DNA of 64,000 nucleotides from an uncultured Lachnospiraceae bacterium (GCA_910588655.1 CAJUPJ010000018.1:1-64000); one strand, 5' to 3'. Shown: positions 24,821 to 34,732, counted from the first letter of the stretch. Made by a program: numbers and translations. Notes: generated from the letters alone by a model not told the origin.

Positions 24821-25879
24821 ATGAAAGTTGGAATTGTGTTATATTTTTGTAACTATTTTGGTGGTGCAGAAAGAAGGCTTTTGAGGATTTATAACAGATT
24901 AGCAGATAATATACAAATTGACCTTATAGTAAGGGGAGGAAATAAAAAACAGTTTAAAAAAAGTGCAGAATTAGCAGATGTGAATCTTGATAATTTTACA
25001 AATATTATCTTTACTGGTGGACGTATAAAAACATTATTATGTATAAAAAGAGAAAACTATTCCACAATCCAGATTTTTGATAAGTCCAGATTTAATATTT
25101 ATTTGTTACGTTTTTGTAAAATGATTTCCGTAAAAACAATTTGTACATTTGCGGATTTTCACGATTCTTATGGGCTTATAAATAAAAAAGCTAAGAGTAT
25201 ATTAGAAAGACAAGTAAAACTTATAGATAAAATAGATGTTTTATATCCTAGAGGTAAAATATTTTTTGAACAGTTAAGTGGAAAAGCAAATGTGTATATA
25301 ACACCAGGGACGTTTACTGACCTTGATTTATTTTATCCAAAAGAAAAGAAAAATATTATGATATTTGCTGCTGCCAGACTTGAATTAGAAAAAAATCCAT
25401 GGCTTATAATCAATGCATGTAAATTGTGTTGTGAAGAAATAAGAAAAAATAAATACCAAATCTGGATTATGGGGTGTGGTTATGAGGAGGAAAGAATCAG
25501 GAACTATATAATAAAAAATAAATTAGATGATATTATAATAATGAAAGGATATCAAAAAACAAGTGATATACTTCCATTTGCAAGAGTGTTTTTTGCAGTT
25601 GGAAAAATGGAAAATTATCCATCACAAAGCCAGGCAGAAGCAACAGCAAGTGGATGTTATATTATATCAACAAATGTCGCAGATTCTAAACTTATGGTTT
25701 CAGATAAATTTTCTGTTCTTATAGAAGATAAAGCATCTGCTTTGTCACATGAAATAATAAATTATATACTAGGAAGCGAGGAAGAAAAAAAACAATATAT
25801 AAAGGCCGCCAGGGAATTTGCTTTAGAAAAATTTAATATAAAAAGAAGTATTGAATATTTTGGAAAAATGATTATGTAA
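24821..25879 (+). CDS. glycosyltransferase family 4-like
   Basis: 352 aa GT-B protein. GGAERRLLRIYNRL at the N-terminus is the usual acceptor-side motif, and MENYPSQSQAEATASGC is an E-x7-E-like donor site. Very AT-rich and in the middle of the polysaccharide operon. Donor and acceptor unknown. Confidence 0.75.
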   Translation: MKVGIVLYFCNYFGGAERRLLRIYNRLADNIQIDLIVRGGNKKQFKKSAELADVNLDNFTNIIFTGGRIKTLLCIKRENYSTIQIFDKSRFNIYLLRFCKMISVKTICTFADFHDSYGLINKKAKSILERQVKLIDKIDVLYPRGKIFFEQLSGKANVYITPGTFTDLDLFYPKEKKNIMIFAAARLELEKNPWLIINACKLCCEEIRKNKYQIWIMGCGYEEERIRNYIIKNKLDDIIIMKGYQKTSDILPFARVFFAVGKMENYPSQSQAEATASGCYIISTNVADSKLMVSDKFSVLIEDKASALSHEIINYILGSEEEKKQYIKAAREFALEKFNIKRSIEYFGKMIM

Positions 25880-25934
25880 TTATTTAGTATATTTAATATT
25901 TTATAAGAAAAATAAACCAGGAGAAATAAGAATT

Positions 25935-27254
25935 ATGGAAATAAAGGAAATATTATTGGAAAGAATCAGAAAAAAACAAATATGTGCTGGTGTTGTGGGA
26001 TTAGGTTATGTAGGACTGCCACTTGCTGTTGAAAAGGCAAAAGCAGGATTTAAAACTATAGGTTTTGATATACAAAAACAGAAAGTTGAGATGGTAAACA
26101 AAGGACATAATTATATTGGTGATGTAGTTGATTCTGACTTGAAAAAATTAGTTGAAGATGGTAGTTTATCTGCGACTACAGATTTTTCATTTGTAAAAGA
26201 TGTAGATTTTATTGCTATATGTGTACCAACTCCCCTGGACGAGCATCAGGAACCTAATATTTCTTATGTGAGGGAGTCTGCCAAAGAGATTGCCAGGTAT
26301 CTTAAACCATGTACTATGGTAGTCCTCGAGTCCACTACATACCCAGGTACAACAGATGGACTAGTTAAAAAGCTTCTTGAAGAAGGCTCTGGACTTGTAT
26401 GTGGAAAAGACTTTTATCTTGGATTTTCTCCTGAAAGGGTCGACCCTGGTAATCTGGTTTATAAAACAAAAAATACACCAAAAGTTGTAGGTGCTATAGG
26501 GAAAGATGCTGCTGAAGTAATTTCAGCTATGTACAGGGAAGTCCTTGATGGTGAGGTATATACAGTTTCTTCACCAGCAATAGCTGAAATGGAGAAAATA
26601 TTAGAAAACACATACCGCAATATAAATATCGGGCTTATTAATGAAATTGGCAGATTATGCCATGAAATGGGAATATCTGTGTGGGAAGTAATAGATGCAG
26701 CAAAAACGAAGCCGTATGGTTTCCAGGCTTTCTATCCTGGACCTGGGCTTGGTGGGCATTGTATTCCTTTAGACCCATATTATCTTACATGGAAAGCACG
26801 TGAATATGGTTTTCATACAACACTTATAGAAAACAGCATGGTAATAAATGATGGCCAGCCAAAATATTGCGTAAACAGGGCAATGCATATTTTAAATAGG
26901 CATAAAAAGGCTGTAAATGGTGCTAAGATTCTTGTATGTGGTGTGGCATATAAGCAGGATATTGATGATTACCGTGAAAGTCCTGCAATACAGTTAATTG
27001 CAGAGCTTGAAAAAGTAAATGCATTGGTTGATTATTATGACCCATGGATACCTGGATATAAAAGGGATGGGAATGTAGTAACTGGTATAGAGGAAATTTC
27101 ACCAAGAGTTATTGCTTCATATGACCTTGTTATTATTGCTACGGCGCATACAAATGTTGACTATCAGATGGTGGTTGATAATGCAGTTGCAGTATTTGAT
27201 ACAAAGAATGTGACAAAAGGGATTATGTCTAAAGCTAATGTTGAGGTTTTATAA
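25935..27254 (+). CDS. UDP-N-acetyl-hexosamine 6-dehydrogenase (WbpA/WecC type)
   Basis: 439 aa, oxidises C6 of a UDP-HexNAc to the uronic acid with two NAD. GLGYVGLPLA binds NAD, PTPLDEHQEPN and ESTTYPGTT are family motifs, and GPGLGGHCIPLDPYYL holds the catalytic Cys. Whether the substrate is UDP-GlcNAc (WbpA) or UDP-ManNAc (WecC) is not decided by the sequence. The Gfo/Idh oxidase immediately after argues for WbpA. Confidence 0.85.
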   Translation: MEIKEILLERIRKKQICAGVVGLGYVGLPLAVEKAKAGFKTIGFDIQKQKVEMVNKGHNYIGDVVDSDLKKLVEDGSLSATTDFSFVKDVDFIAICVPTPLDEHQEPNISYVRESAKEIARYLKPCTMVVLESTTYPGTTDGLVKKLLEEGSGLVCGKDFYLGFSPERVDPGNLVYKTKNTPKVVGAIGKDAAEVISAMYREVLDGEVYTVSSPAIAEMEKILENTYRNINIGLINEIGRLCHEMGISVWEVIDAAKTKPYGFQAFYPGPGLGGHCIPLDPYYLTWKAREYGFHTTLIENSMVINDGQPKYCVNRAMHILNRHKKAVNGAKILVCGVAYKQDIDDYRESPAIQLIAELEKVNALVDYYDPWIPGYKRDGNVVTGIEEISPRVIASYDLVIIATAHTNVDYQMVVDNAVAVFDTKNVTKGIMSKANVEVL

Positions 27255-27284
27255 GGCGGACATGGATATATGGAGGTGTCAGAA

Positions 27285-28376
27285 ATGAATTATATGCTGA
27301 TAGGCTGTGGGAGAATTTCAACAAACCATATAAAAGCAGCTTTAAATAACAGTTTTAATATTGTTGCAGTCTGTGATTTAATACAAGAAAATATGGAAAA
27401 AGTGTTGTCTGAAAATGAAATTGTGAGTGACAAAGATGTTAAAATGTATACAGATTATAAAAAAATGTTGTCTGAAAACCAGGCAGAACTTGTAAGCATT
27501 GCGACAGAAAGTGGAAACCATGCAGAAATTGCATTGTATTGTATTAATATGGGAATACATGTGATTATTGAAAAACCAATGGCAATGTCATTATATGATG
27601 CAGACCAGATTATAAAACTTTCCGAAGAGAAAAATGTAAAAGTATGTGTATCACACCAGAACCGTTTTAACATTGCTGTACAGAAAATGCGTAAAGCACT
27701 TGAAGCAGGGAGATTTGGAAGGTTATCACATGGTTCAGTACATGTACGCTGGAACCGTAATGAGGATTATTATACACAGGCAAAATGGAGAGGAACATGG
27801 GCGCAGGATGGAGGCGCGCTTATGAACCAGTGCATACATGGGATTGATTTGCTGCGCTGGACTTTTGGTGATGAGATAGAAGAAGTTTATGGACAGACAA
27901 GACAGCAGTTCCACCATTACCTTGAAGCTGAAGATGTTGGCGTGGCAGTCGTGAAATTTAAAAATGGTGTAGTTGCAACTATTGAGGGTACAACAAATGT
28001 ATATCCTCAAAACCTTGAAGAAACATTATATATTTTTGGCGAAAATGGTACTGTAAAATTAGGAGGCAAATCTACAAATAATATTGATATATGGGATTTT
28101 GCGGATGAAAAAGTGAGTGACCAGGCAAACAAAGGATTGGAAGAAGCAACAAGTAATGTATATGGAAATGGGCATACAAGTCTTTTTGCTGATATGGAAG
28201 ATGCTATAATAAATGACAGGAAACCATATGTGGATGCCACAGCAGGCAGGAATGCACTTGAACTTGTGCTTGCAATATATAAAAGCCAGAAAGAAAGGAA
28301 AGCTGTAAAGCTTCCACTGGATAATTTTGCAAGTATAGATATGGCAGGTGAATTTAGTTGTGGAGGACTGTTATAA
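27285..28376 (+). CDS. Gfo/Idh/MocA oxidoreductase, WbpB/WlbA-like
   Basis: 363 aa. GCGRISTNH binds NAD, EKPMA holds the catalytic Lys, and WRGTWAQDGGALMNQCIHGIDLL matches the WbpB/WlbA branch that oxidises C3 of UDP-GlcNAcA. The start at 27285 follows GGAGG (27272-27276). An ATG at 27270 overlaps that site and is unlikely. Together with the aminotransferase at 30175 it would place an amino group at C3. Confidence 0.78.
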   Translation: MNYMLIGCGRISTNHIKAALNNSFNIVAVCDLIQENMEKVLSENEIVSDKDVKMYTDYKKMLSENQAELVSIATESGNHAEIALYCINMGIHVIIEKPMAMSLYDADQIIKLSEEKNVKVCVSHQNRFNIAVQKMRKALEAGRFGRLSHGSVHVRWNRNEDYYTQAKWRGTWAQDGGALMNQCIHGIDLLRWTFGDEIEEVYGQTRQQFHHYLEAEDVGVAVVKFKNGVVATIEGTTNVYPQNLEETLYIFGENGTVKLGGKSTNNIDIWDFADEKVSDQANKGLEEATSNVYGNGHTSLFADMEDAIINDRKPYVDATAGRNALELVLAIYKSQKERKAVKLPLDNFASIDMAGEFSCGGLL

Positions 28377-29113
28377 TGAAAATATTATTGCTTACTAAAA
28401 GTAAAATGTATACATGCAGGCTTCTTGAAGATTTAATAAATGAACACACAGTTGTGGCAGTAGTATGTAAAAACAAGGAAATACTTGCTGGTACGGAAAT
28501 GGAAAAAATATGCATAAAAGAAAATATACCAGTTATAGAAAATAATGAGATGTACACAATGCTTGGCAAAGGGACATTACCAGAAGCTGACCTGGCAATT
28601 TCAAATACTTATGGCAGATTGATAAAGAAACCCCTGTTAGATTTCCTGAATGGGAATTGCATTAATATACACTGTGCAATATTGCCTGCGTATAAAGGTG
28701 TCATGTCTTATAATTTCGGGATACTGAATGAGGAAAATGAATGGGGTGTGACAGCACATTATATAAATGAGGAATTTGACCAGGGAGATATAATCAAAAT
28801 ATATAAATTTCCAATAACTTCTGCGGCAATAACTGTTGGAGAACTTGAAAAAATGGCACAGGAAGCGGCGTACAGGCTGACACTTGAAGTTATAAATAAC
28901 TGGGAAAAAGAAGGAAGACCTGTAGGAAAACCACAGGAAAAAACAGGAAAGTATTATAGTAGGGAAGACTTTGAAAAAGCAAAAAAAATAGACTTAAACA
29001 GTAGTGCAGAGGAAATAGAAAGAAAAATAAGGGCATTTTACTGTCCTCCATATGAAGGGGCATATATTGAAATCGAAGGGAAGCATTTCCAGTTGCTTCC
29101 ATTAAACCATTAA
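28376..29113 (+). CDS. sugar N-formyltransferase-like protein
   Basis: 245 aa with the formyltransferase catalytic set: N and H in INIHCAILPAYKG and D in EEFDQGDII. The C-terminal RAFYCPPYEGAYI resembles sugar N-formyltransferases and the methionyl-tRNA formyltransferase extension. N10-formyl-tetrahydrofolate would be the donor and an amino sugar nucleotide the acceptor. The ATG overlaps the previous stop by one base (TAATG), so the pair is coupled to the C3-oxidase. The shorter length and context rule out a housekeeping Fmt. Confidence 0.75.
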   Translation: MKILLLTKSKMYTCRLLEDLINEHTVVAVVCKNKEILAGTEMEKICIKENIPVIENNEMYTMLGKGTLPEADLAISNTYGRLIKKPLLDFLNGNCINIHCAILPAYKGVMSYNFGILNEENEWGVTAHYINEEFDQGDIIKIYKFPITSAAITVGELEKMAQEAAYRLTLEVINNWEKEGRPVGKPQEKTGKYYSREDFEKAKKIDLNSSAEEIERKIRAFYCPPYEGAYIEIEGKHFQLLPLNH

Positions 29114-29132
29114 AAACAGGCAGGAGGTAAAA

Positions 29133-30104
29133 ATGAAAAATAAAGAGAAATATGTATGTTTTTGCGAAAAAACATATGTCCCAATTTATTCAAAGCCTTG
29201 GTGGATGGATGCAGTATGTGGTAAAGACAACTGGGATGTATGGCTGTATGAAAAAGGCAACAATATCCTTGCGGCAATGCCTTATTATTTAGAGCAGCGT
29301 GGCAGGTATAAATATATAACAAAAGCCCCGCTTACACAGAATAATGGAATTATTTTTAATTATCCTGATGATGGTTCAATGAAGAATATAGCAAAACAAA
29401 AATTTGAGGAAGATACTATTAAAAATGCATGTATATTTATACAAAATTTTGGGCTGGATGTATATGAACAGCAGTACCAGTATAATTTTAGATATTATTT
29501 ACCATTTTACTGGAATAATTATGAAATAATACCAAGAGTAACTTATGTGATAAAAGATACATCAAATATTGAAAAACTTTGGGGAGATTTGTCATCAAAA
29601 TACAGAAAAAACATAAAAAAAGGACAGAAAAATTCGATATCCAGACAAAACCTTAGTAAAGAACACTTTTATTCTGAACATGAAAAAGTGTTTAAAAAAC
29701 AGGGTCTTGAATGTCCGTTTTCATATAAATTATGGGATGGTTTATATGAAGCATGCAAAAAACATAATTCTGGAAAGATATTGTATGCAACTGACAGCAG
29801 TGGTAATATAACAAGCCTGTTATTTTTAGTATGGGATGAGAAAAGCATGTACCATCTGTTAGGAGGCAGTATTCCTGGATATCAGGAACTTGAAAGTTAT
29901 AATTCATTGACATGGGAAGCCATAAAACTTGCATCTCAGATGGGGCTTAAATATGATTTTGAAGGTTCTGTTATAGAAAGAATATCAAAGTCATTCAGGG
30001 AATTTGGAGGAAATCCTGAAATATATTATAGAATAAGGAAAGTTTTTAACCCAGAGATTTTTGAAAAAGAATATAATATGCAGCGCAACAGGCTTTATAG
30101 TTAA
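29133..30104 (+). CDS. FemAB/BioF2-like GNAT acyltransferase
   Basis: 323 aa, double-GNAT arrangement as in FemAB and lipid-linked sugar modifying enzymes: LWGDLSSKYRKNIKKG and FEGSVIERISKSFREFGG are typical marks. It probably adds an amino acid or acyl group to the polysaccharide or its precursor. The substrate is unknown. AGGAGG precedes the ATG. Confidence 0.7.
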   Translation: MKNKEKYVCFCEKTYVPIYSKPWWMDAVCGKDNWDVWLYEKGNNILAAMPYYLEQRGRYKYITKAPLTQNNGIIFNYPDDGSMKNIAKQKFEEDTIKNACIFIQNFGLDVYEQQYQYNFRYYLPFYWNNYEIIPRVTYVIKDTSNIEKLWGDLSSKYRKNIKKGQKNSISRQNLSKEHFYSEHEKVFKKQGLECPFSYKLWDGLYEACKKHNSGKILYATDSSGNITSLLFLVWDEKSMYHLLGGSIPGYQELESYNSLTWEAIKLASQMGLKYDFEGSVIERISKSFREFGGNPEIYYRIRKVFNPEIFEKEYNMQRNRLYS

Positions 30105-30174
30105 TATAATAAAAGGATTTAATAGTAATGTTGCTGGTGATTTTCACGAAAAAGGAGTAAACAGGGGGATAACC

Positions 30175-31320
30175 ATGGAATTTAGAAACCTGAAAAAACA
30201 GTATCAACAATTAAAGAAAGAAATTGACAGGGTTGTTTTAAATGTTATGTCAAATGCAAGTTATATTGCTGGAATAGAAGTAAAAGAACTTGAACAGGAG
30301 CTTGCAAGTTATGTTGGTAAAAGACATTGTATTACATGTGCCAATGGCACAGATGCACTGTCACTTGCTTTAATGGCATGGAAAGTTGGCATAGGTGATG
30401 TTGTTTTTGTACCAGATTTTACATTTTTCGCAAGTGGTGAAATTGTTTCATATGCAGGTGCAGTCCCAGTGTTTGTAGATATTTTAAAAGATTCATATAA
30501 TATTGACCCAGATAAACTGGAAGAGGCAGTACAGAAAGTTAAAAATGAAGGCAAGTTTAGGCCTAAGGCAGTAATTGCTGTTGATTTATTCGGATTGCCA
30601 GCAGACTATGTAAGGATAAAAGAAATATGTAATAAATATGATTTGATGCTTCTTGAAGATGGAGCCCAGGGGTTTGGTGGTATGCTTTATGGAAAAAGAG
30701 CATGTTCATTTGGTGATATTTCTACAACAAGTTTTTTCCCTGCTAAACCATTAGGTTGTTATGGTGATGGTGGTGCAGTATTTACAGATAATGATGAATG
30801 GGCAGAACTTATAAGGAGTTTTGCGGTACATGGGAAAGGAAACAATAAATATGACAATGTGCGTATTGGAATGAACAGCAGGCTTGATACATTACAGGCA
30901 GCAGTACTACTGGTAAAGTTTAAGGCATTTAAAAAATATGAACTTGTAAATATAAATGAAGTGGCAGGCTGGTATGGTGATATGTTAAAAGATAACTGTA
31001 TTGGATTGCCAGAGATAAAAGAAGGTTTTTACAGCAGTTTTGCACAATATACAATAAAACTTCCAAAGGAAATAGACAGGCAGAGGCTGCAAAAATTTCT
31101 TAATGGGTTGGAAATACCATCAATGGTATACTATTCAAAACCTTTACACCTGCAAAAAGCCTTTACTGGTACAGAAAGTGCAAAAGCATGCTGTCCAGTA
31201 ACAGAGGACTTATGCAAAAGGGTGTTAAGCCTTCCAATAGACCCCTATAAAACAAAAGATGATATTGAAGAAATAGTAAAAGGAATTGGAAAATTTATTT
31301 TAGACAGTAAGTTAATATGA
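30175..31320 (+). CDS. DegT/DnrJ/EryC1 aminotransferase, WbpE-like
   Basis: 381 aa, PLP-dependent sugar aminotransferase. It starts MEFRNLKKQY as homologues do, has GTDALSLALMAW, EDGAQGFGG and the PLP Lys in SFFPAKPLGCYGDGGA. The open frame extends upstream to 30061, but AGGGGG before ATG 30175 and family length favour 30175. It would aminate the C3-keto sugar made by the WbpB-like enzyme, with glutamate as donor. Confidence 0.85.
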   Translation: MEFRNLKKQYQQLKKEIDRVVLNVMSNASYIAGIEVKELEQELASYVGKRHCITCANGTDALSLALMAWKVGIGDVVFVPDFTFFASGEIVSYAGAVPVFVDILKDSYNIDPDKLEEAVQKVKNEGKFRPKAVIAVDLFGLPADYVRIKEICNKYDLMLLEDGAQGFGGMLYGKRACSFGDISTTSFFPAKPLGCYGDGGAVFTDNDEWAELIRSFAVHGKGNNKYDNVRIGMNSRLDTLQAAVLLVKFKAFKKYELVNINEVAGWYGDMLKDNCIGLPEIKEGFYSSFAQYTIKLPKEIDRQRLQKFLNGLEIPSMVYYSKPLHLQKAFTGTESAKACCPVTEDLCKRVLSLPIDPYKTKDDIEEIVKGIGKFILDSKLI

Positions 31321-31365
31321 AACTGTAACATAAATAAAAATATAGCTGGGGTGGTATCATACAAA

Positions 31366-32835
31366 ATGGGCAAAAAAAGAAATATGGCAAAAGATGCTAC
31401 AATACTCACATTTGTAAGATGTGTAACAATGTTAGTAAGTATTATACAGACTATGATACTTACAAGGACGCTTTCAAAAACAAATTATGGGACATACTCT
31501 CAGGCAGTATTGCTTATTAGTTTCTTAAGTCCTTTTTTTTCTATGGGATTGGAGAATGCTATTAATTATTTCTTTAATAAGTCTGAAAGTATTGAAATAA
31601 GAAAAATTTATATTAATACAATATTTGCCATTTCTCTTACAGCAGGTTTATTATGTGGATTAATGATTATAATTTTACGTATGCATATAGGGTTATATTT
31701 TGATAATCCACTAATTGTACCATTAACAGGATATATTGCATTCCGCCCATGCTTGCAAAATCTTATTGCTTTATACCAGCCAATATATATATCTAGTGGT
31801 TATGTTAAAACAATAGCAATAAGAAACTTGTTTATATCATTAATGCAGATTATCATAGTGGGAGGAATTTCCTGTTTTCTTAATAATATAAGTATAGTTT
31901 TATGTTTGTTGCTTCTGCTGGATATTTTCCAGCTTATATATTTTGCAGCAATATACAGAAAAAGGGAATTTAAAATATCAGTATTACAATCTGACTTTTC
32001 ATTATCTGGTGAGATACTAAAATACGCTTTACCAATGCTTTTTTCTTTATCAGTTGGAACAATATCAGCTAATATAGATAAGTTAATGATTAGTGGATTA
32101 ATGTCTGTTGAAGATTATGCCTTATATTCAAATGTATCAAAAGAGCTTCCGTTTTCATTTATTGCAGGTTCTTTTACAGCAGTTGTAACACCATTTATTG
32201 TAAAATATATTAATAATGGGGAAAACAGTAAATTTAAAGAATTATGGGCTTGTTATCTGGAAATAGGATACCGTGTAACATGGCCATTATGTTTTGCTGC
32301 CTTAGTATTTGCACCAGAATTAATAGAAGTTTTATATTCAGGATTATATTTGAGCAGAGAAGGAATTATTGTATTCAGGCTTTATACAATAACTGCAATG
32401 TTCAGGTTTACATATTTCGGAATTGTTCCAACAGCTATGGGACGGACAGATATAATAATGAAATATTCAATTTTGGGATGTATGATTAATTTAATTTTGA
32501 ATTATCCAATGTATTATGTAATGGGAATGCCAGGTCCAGCATTTGCAACTATAATAAGTATGATTATACCATCATTTTTGTATTTTAGGGCAAGTGCAAA
32601 ACTGGTACAAGTACATGTTTTAGATGTTCTTGTACCTAAAAAGATTATTATTTTAATATTCAAGATGCTTTTAGCAGGAGTTCTGTCAAAGGTTATTGTA
32701 TCAATATTTAATAATATTGCAGTAAATGTTTTTTTTACATTATTAATGGGTTGTCTTATAATTTTTATAGTTATATTTGGTACAGATTATAAAACCATAA
32801 AATCTTTAATTAAATATATGAATAAAGAGGGGTAA
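31366..32835 (+). CDS. oligosaccharide flippase (Wzx, MATE/PST family)
   Basis: About 489 aa with 12 to 14 hydrophobic spans and an N-terminal DATILTFVRCVTMLVSIIQT typical of polysaccharide exporters. It flips lipid-linked repeat units outward for Wzy. The start is uncertain: ATG 31366 is 11 bases from GGGGTGG, and a GTG at 31351 is in frame. Confidence 0.82.
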   Translation: MGKKRNMAKDATILTFVRCVTMLVSIIQTMILTRTLSKTNYGTYSQAVLLISFLSPFFSMGLENAINYFFNKSESIEIRKIYINTIFAISLTAGLLCGLMIIILRMHIGLYFDNPLIVPLTGYIAFRPCLQNLIALYQPIYISSGYVKTIAIRNLFISLMQIIIVGGISCFLNNISIVLCLLLLLDIFQLIYFAAIYRKREFKISVLQSDFSLSGEILKYALPMLFSLSVGTISANIDKLMISGLMSVEDYALYSNVSKELPFSFIAGSFTAVVTPFIVKYINNGENSKFKELWACYLEIGYRVTWPLCFAALVFAPELIEVLYSGLYLSREGIIVFRLYTITAMFRFTYFGIVPTAMGRTDIIMKYSILGCMINLILNYPMYYVMGMPGPAFATIISMIIPSFLYFRASAKLVQVHVLDVLVPKKIIILIFKMLLAGVLSKVIVSIFNNIAVNVFFTLLMGCLIIFIVIFGTDYKTIKSLIKYMNKEG

Positions 32836-32838
32836 AAT

Positions 32839-33813
32839 ATGTTATTAAGTATTTGTCTTGCAGTTTATAACCAGATTGATATAGTGAAAGAAAATATAGA
32901 AGAAATTATTAAAACTGACAATACGGAAATAGAAATTGTGATTAGTGATGATTGTTCAAAAGAACCATTATATGAAATGGTTCAAAATTTTAATGATGAC
33001 AGGATTAAATATTATAAAACTGATAAAAACAGAAGCCACGATGAAAATATAATAAATGGTTTACTAAATTGTAAAGGTGATTATATATTTTTATTTCGTT
33101 CTAAAGATAAAATTATCCATAAAGAGATTAATAATGTATTAGATATTATAAAAAAGAATCCAAAAGCATCATATTTCCTGTTTTCTGCATTAGACGAAGA
33201 TGGTAAACCACGTCTTGTTCTTAAAGATAAAGTATATCATAAAAATGAAGAAGCACAATTAGCGCATGGGTGGCTAATGGTACATCCTAGTGGTCAGATA
33301 TACAAGCGTTCTATGCTGGATATTGAATTATATAAACAATATATCAAAAATCATTTTCCAAAATACAATGGATGTGTTGTACATCAATTAATAAGAATGG
33401 ATTTATCATTAAAAGGGGATTTTATTACATCCTCATGTTTTGCATGGGAGTATATGCATACATATAAATCAGATAAAAAATCAGTTATATCTACTGCTGG
33501 AAAAATAAATATATATGCTCCGTTTTACCAATATCAGAGGTATAAGTGTGAGTGGGATTTTGTTGTAAATGAAGTACCAGAAAAATATAAAAAAGTATAT
33601 ATAAAACAGATTATAAGGGATTATATATGGCGCATTGTACCTATGTTTTATCTTTTAAATCTGGATAAGGATTGTAATATGCATTATAATAGTGAACCTA
33701 TGGACTTTAAACCATATAAAGAATTGTGGGCATTTAACAAAATGACTTTAAAAATGATAGAGAATATGAATTATCAGTATAAGGGGGGGGGTAAGGGAAT
33801 ATTTAGCTTTTAG
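32839..33813 (+). CDS. glycosyltransferase family 2, C-terminus cut by a G-tract frameshift
   Basis: 324 aa as read. GT-A fold with LSICLAVYNQ at the N-terminus, an acidic ISDDCSKE motif, and an R-S-K-D in place of the usual D-x-D. The last codons run through nine G at 33783-33791 and stop at 33811. Losing one G (or adding two) opens the next frame for 51 more sensible residues, VREYLAFRTAITG onward, to a stop at 33944-33946. So the present form lacks its C-terminal tail. This is either slipped-strand phase variation or a homopolymer read error. Confidence 0.8.
   Translation: MLLSICLAVYNQIDIVKENIEEIIKTDNTEIEIVISDDCSKEPLYEMVQNFNDDRIKYYKTDKNRSHDENIINGLLNCKGDYIFLFRSKDKIIHKEINNVLDIIKKNPKASYFLFSALDEDGKPRLVLKDKVYHKNEEAQLAHGWLMVHPSGQIYKRSMLDIELYKQYIKNHFPKYNGCVVHQLIRMDLSLKGDFITSSCFAWEYMHTYKSDKKSVISTAGKINIYAPFYQYQRYKCEWDFVVNEVPEKYKKVYIKQIIRDYIWRIVPMFYLLNLDKDCNMHYNSEPMDFKPYKELWAFNKMTLKMIENMNYQYKGGGKGIFSF
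33783..33791 (+). repeat. nine-G homopolymer in the glycosyltransferase 3' end
   Basis: It is the longest G-run in an otherwise very AT-rich operon, and it sits where a one-base change lengthens the protein by about 51 residues. The stretch 33792-33946 is the out-of-frame tail. From 33947 to 34069 I see only AT-rich sequence and the TTG-gene ribosome binding site. Confidence 0.8.
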
Positions 33814-34069
33814 AACTGCTATTACTGGTTTTTATTTTATACCTAAAGCAATATGTAAAAATTTTATATATAGTCATGATGTATTAAAGAAATTCTGGTT
33901 CAGAATCCGAAAAAACAGACAAACAAAGGACGGGCTTATTTCATAATATATTATACAGGTTATTTTTTATAGGGAATAAAAAATATTTATGATAAATTGA
34001 AATGATGCCAGACAGTTATTTTTATTGCTTTATTAGATTCTGGACTTAAATAACTGGAGGTATCATAAT

Positions 34070-34672
34070 TTGGTTAAATTTTTAGAGAAGTGCAGAAAAT
34101 ATAATATTAAACAGATTTTATCATTTATATATTTTTTTACCTTGGGTCATTTATTTAGGTTGCTTTTTTATAAAAGGGAATATTGTTGTGGCAGGCATTT
34201 TAAAGGGTATTTCGGAGGAATATCTGCTCCAGGATGGAGATGGGTTTGCATTGATGCGTTTGGAAGAAGAAATAATCCTAATGTTCCCTGGCCATGTTCA
34301 CCTTATATAAAAGTAGGTAATTATAAAAATATTCATTTTCATCCAGATGATATTAATTTATTTCAAGGAATTGGTAATTATTTTCAGACTATGGATGATG
34401 GGCATATATATATAGGTAAGGGAACATATATTGCTATGAATGTAGGAATAATAACAGCAAACCATTCATTAAATAATCTGGATGAACATGATAAAGCCAA
34501 AAATGTGGTTATAGGAGAAAGGTGCTGGATTGGTATGAATAGTGTCATCCTTCCAGGTGTTGTATTAGGTGAAAATACAATTGTTGGTGCTGGGTCTATA
34601 GTTACAAAAAGTTTTTCGCAGGGCCATTGTGTTATATGTGGTAATCCAGCCCATAAAATTAAAGAAATATAA
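34070..34672 (+). CDS. hexapeptide-repeat acetyltransferase (CatB/LbH family)
   Basis: 200 aa. An N-terminal hydrophobic stretch (about 12-35) may anchor it. Left-handed beta-helix repeats follow, with the catalytic NH of TANHSL and IGERCWIGMNSVILPGVVLGENTIVGAGSIV. It O- or N-acetylates a sugar of the polysaccharide and could be the WbpD-like step of the diamino-uronic pathway, though WbpD lacks a membrane anchor. The start is TTG at 34070 after TGGAGG. It is the last gene of the operon. Confidence 0.75.
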   Translation: MVKFLEKCRKYNIKQILSFIYFFTLGHLFRLLFYKREYCCGRHFKGYFGGISAPGWRWVCIDAFGRRNNPNVPWPCSPYIKVGNYKNIHFHPDDINLFQGIGNYFQTMDDGHIYIGKGTYIAMNVGIITANHSLNNLDEHDKAKNVVIGERCWIGMNSVILPGVVLGENTIVGAGSIVTKSFSQGHCVICGNPAHKIKEI

Positions 34673-34688
34673 TTTATATTTTTAATCT

Positions 34689-34732
34689 AAAGTCAGACTA
34701 AATCTTATTATAGAAGGATTTAGTCTGGCTTT
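34689..34732 (+). terminator. terminator at the end of the polysaccharide operon
   Basis: AAAGTCAGACTAAATC pairs with GATTTAGTCTGGCTTT over 16 positions with one G-U. The T-run is poor, but position supports termination. Confidence 0.65.

Noticed and set aside
33947..34069. A separate small gene between the glycosyltransferase and the hexapeptide enzyme
   Set aside because: The meaningful sequence there is the out-of-frame tail of the glycosyltransferase; no start codon with a ribosome binding site follows it.
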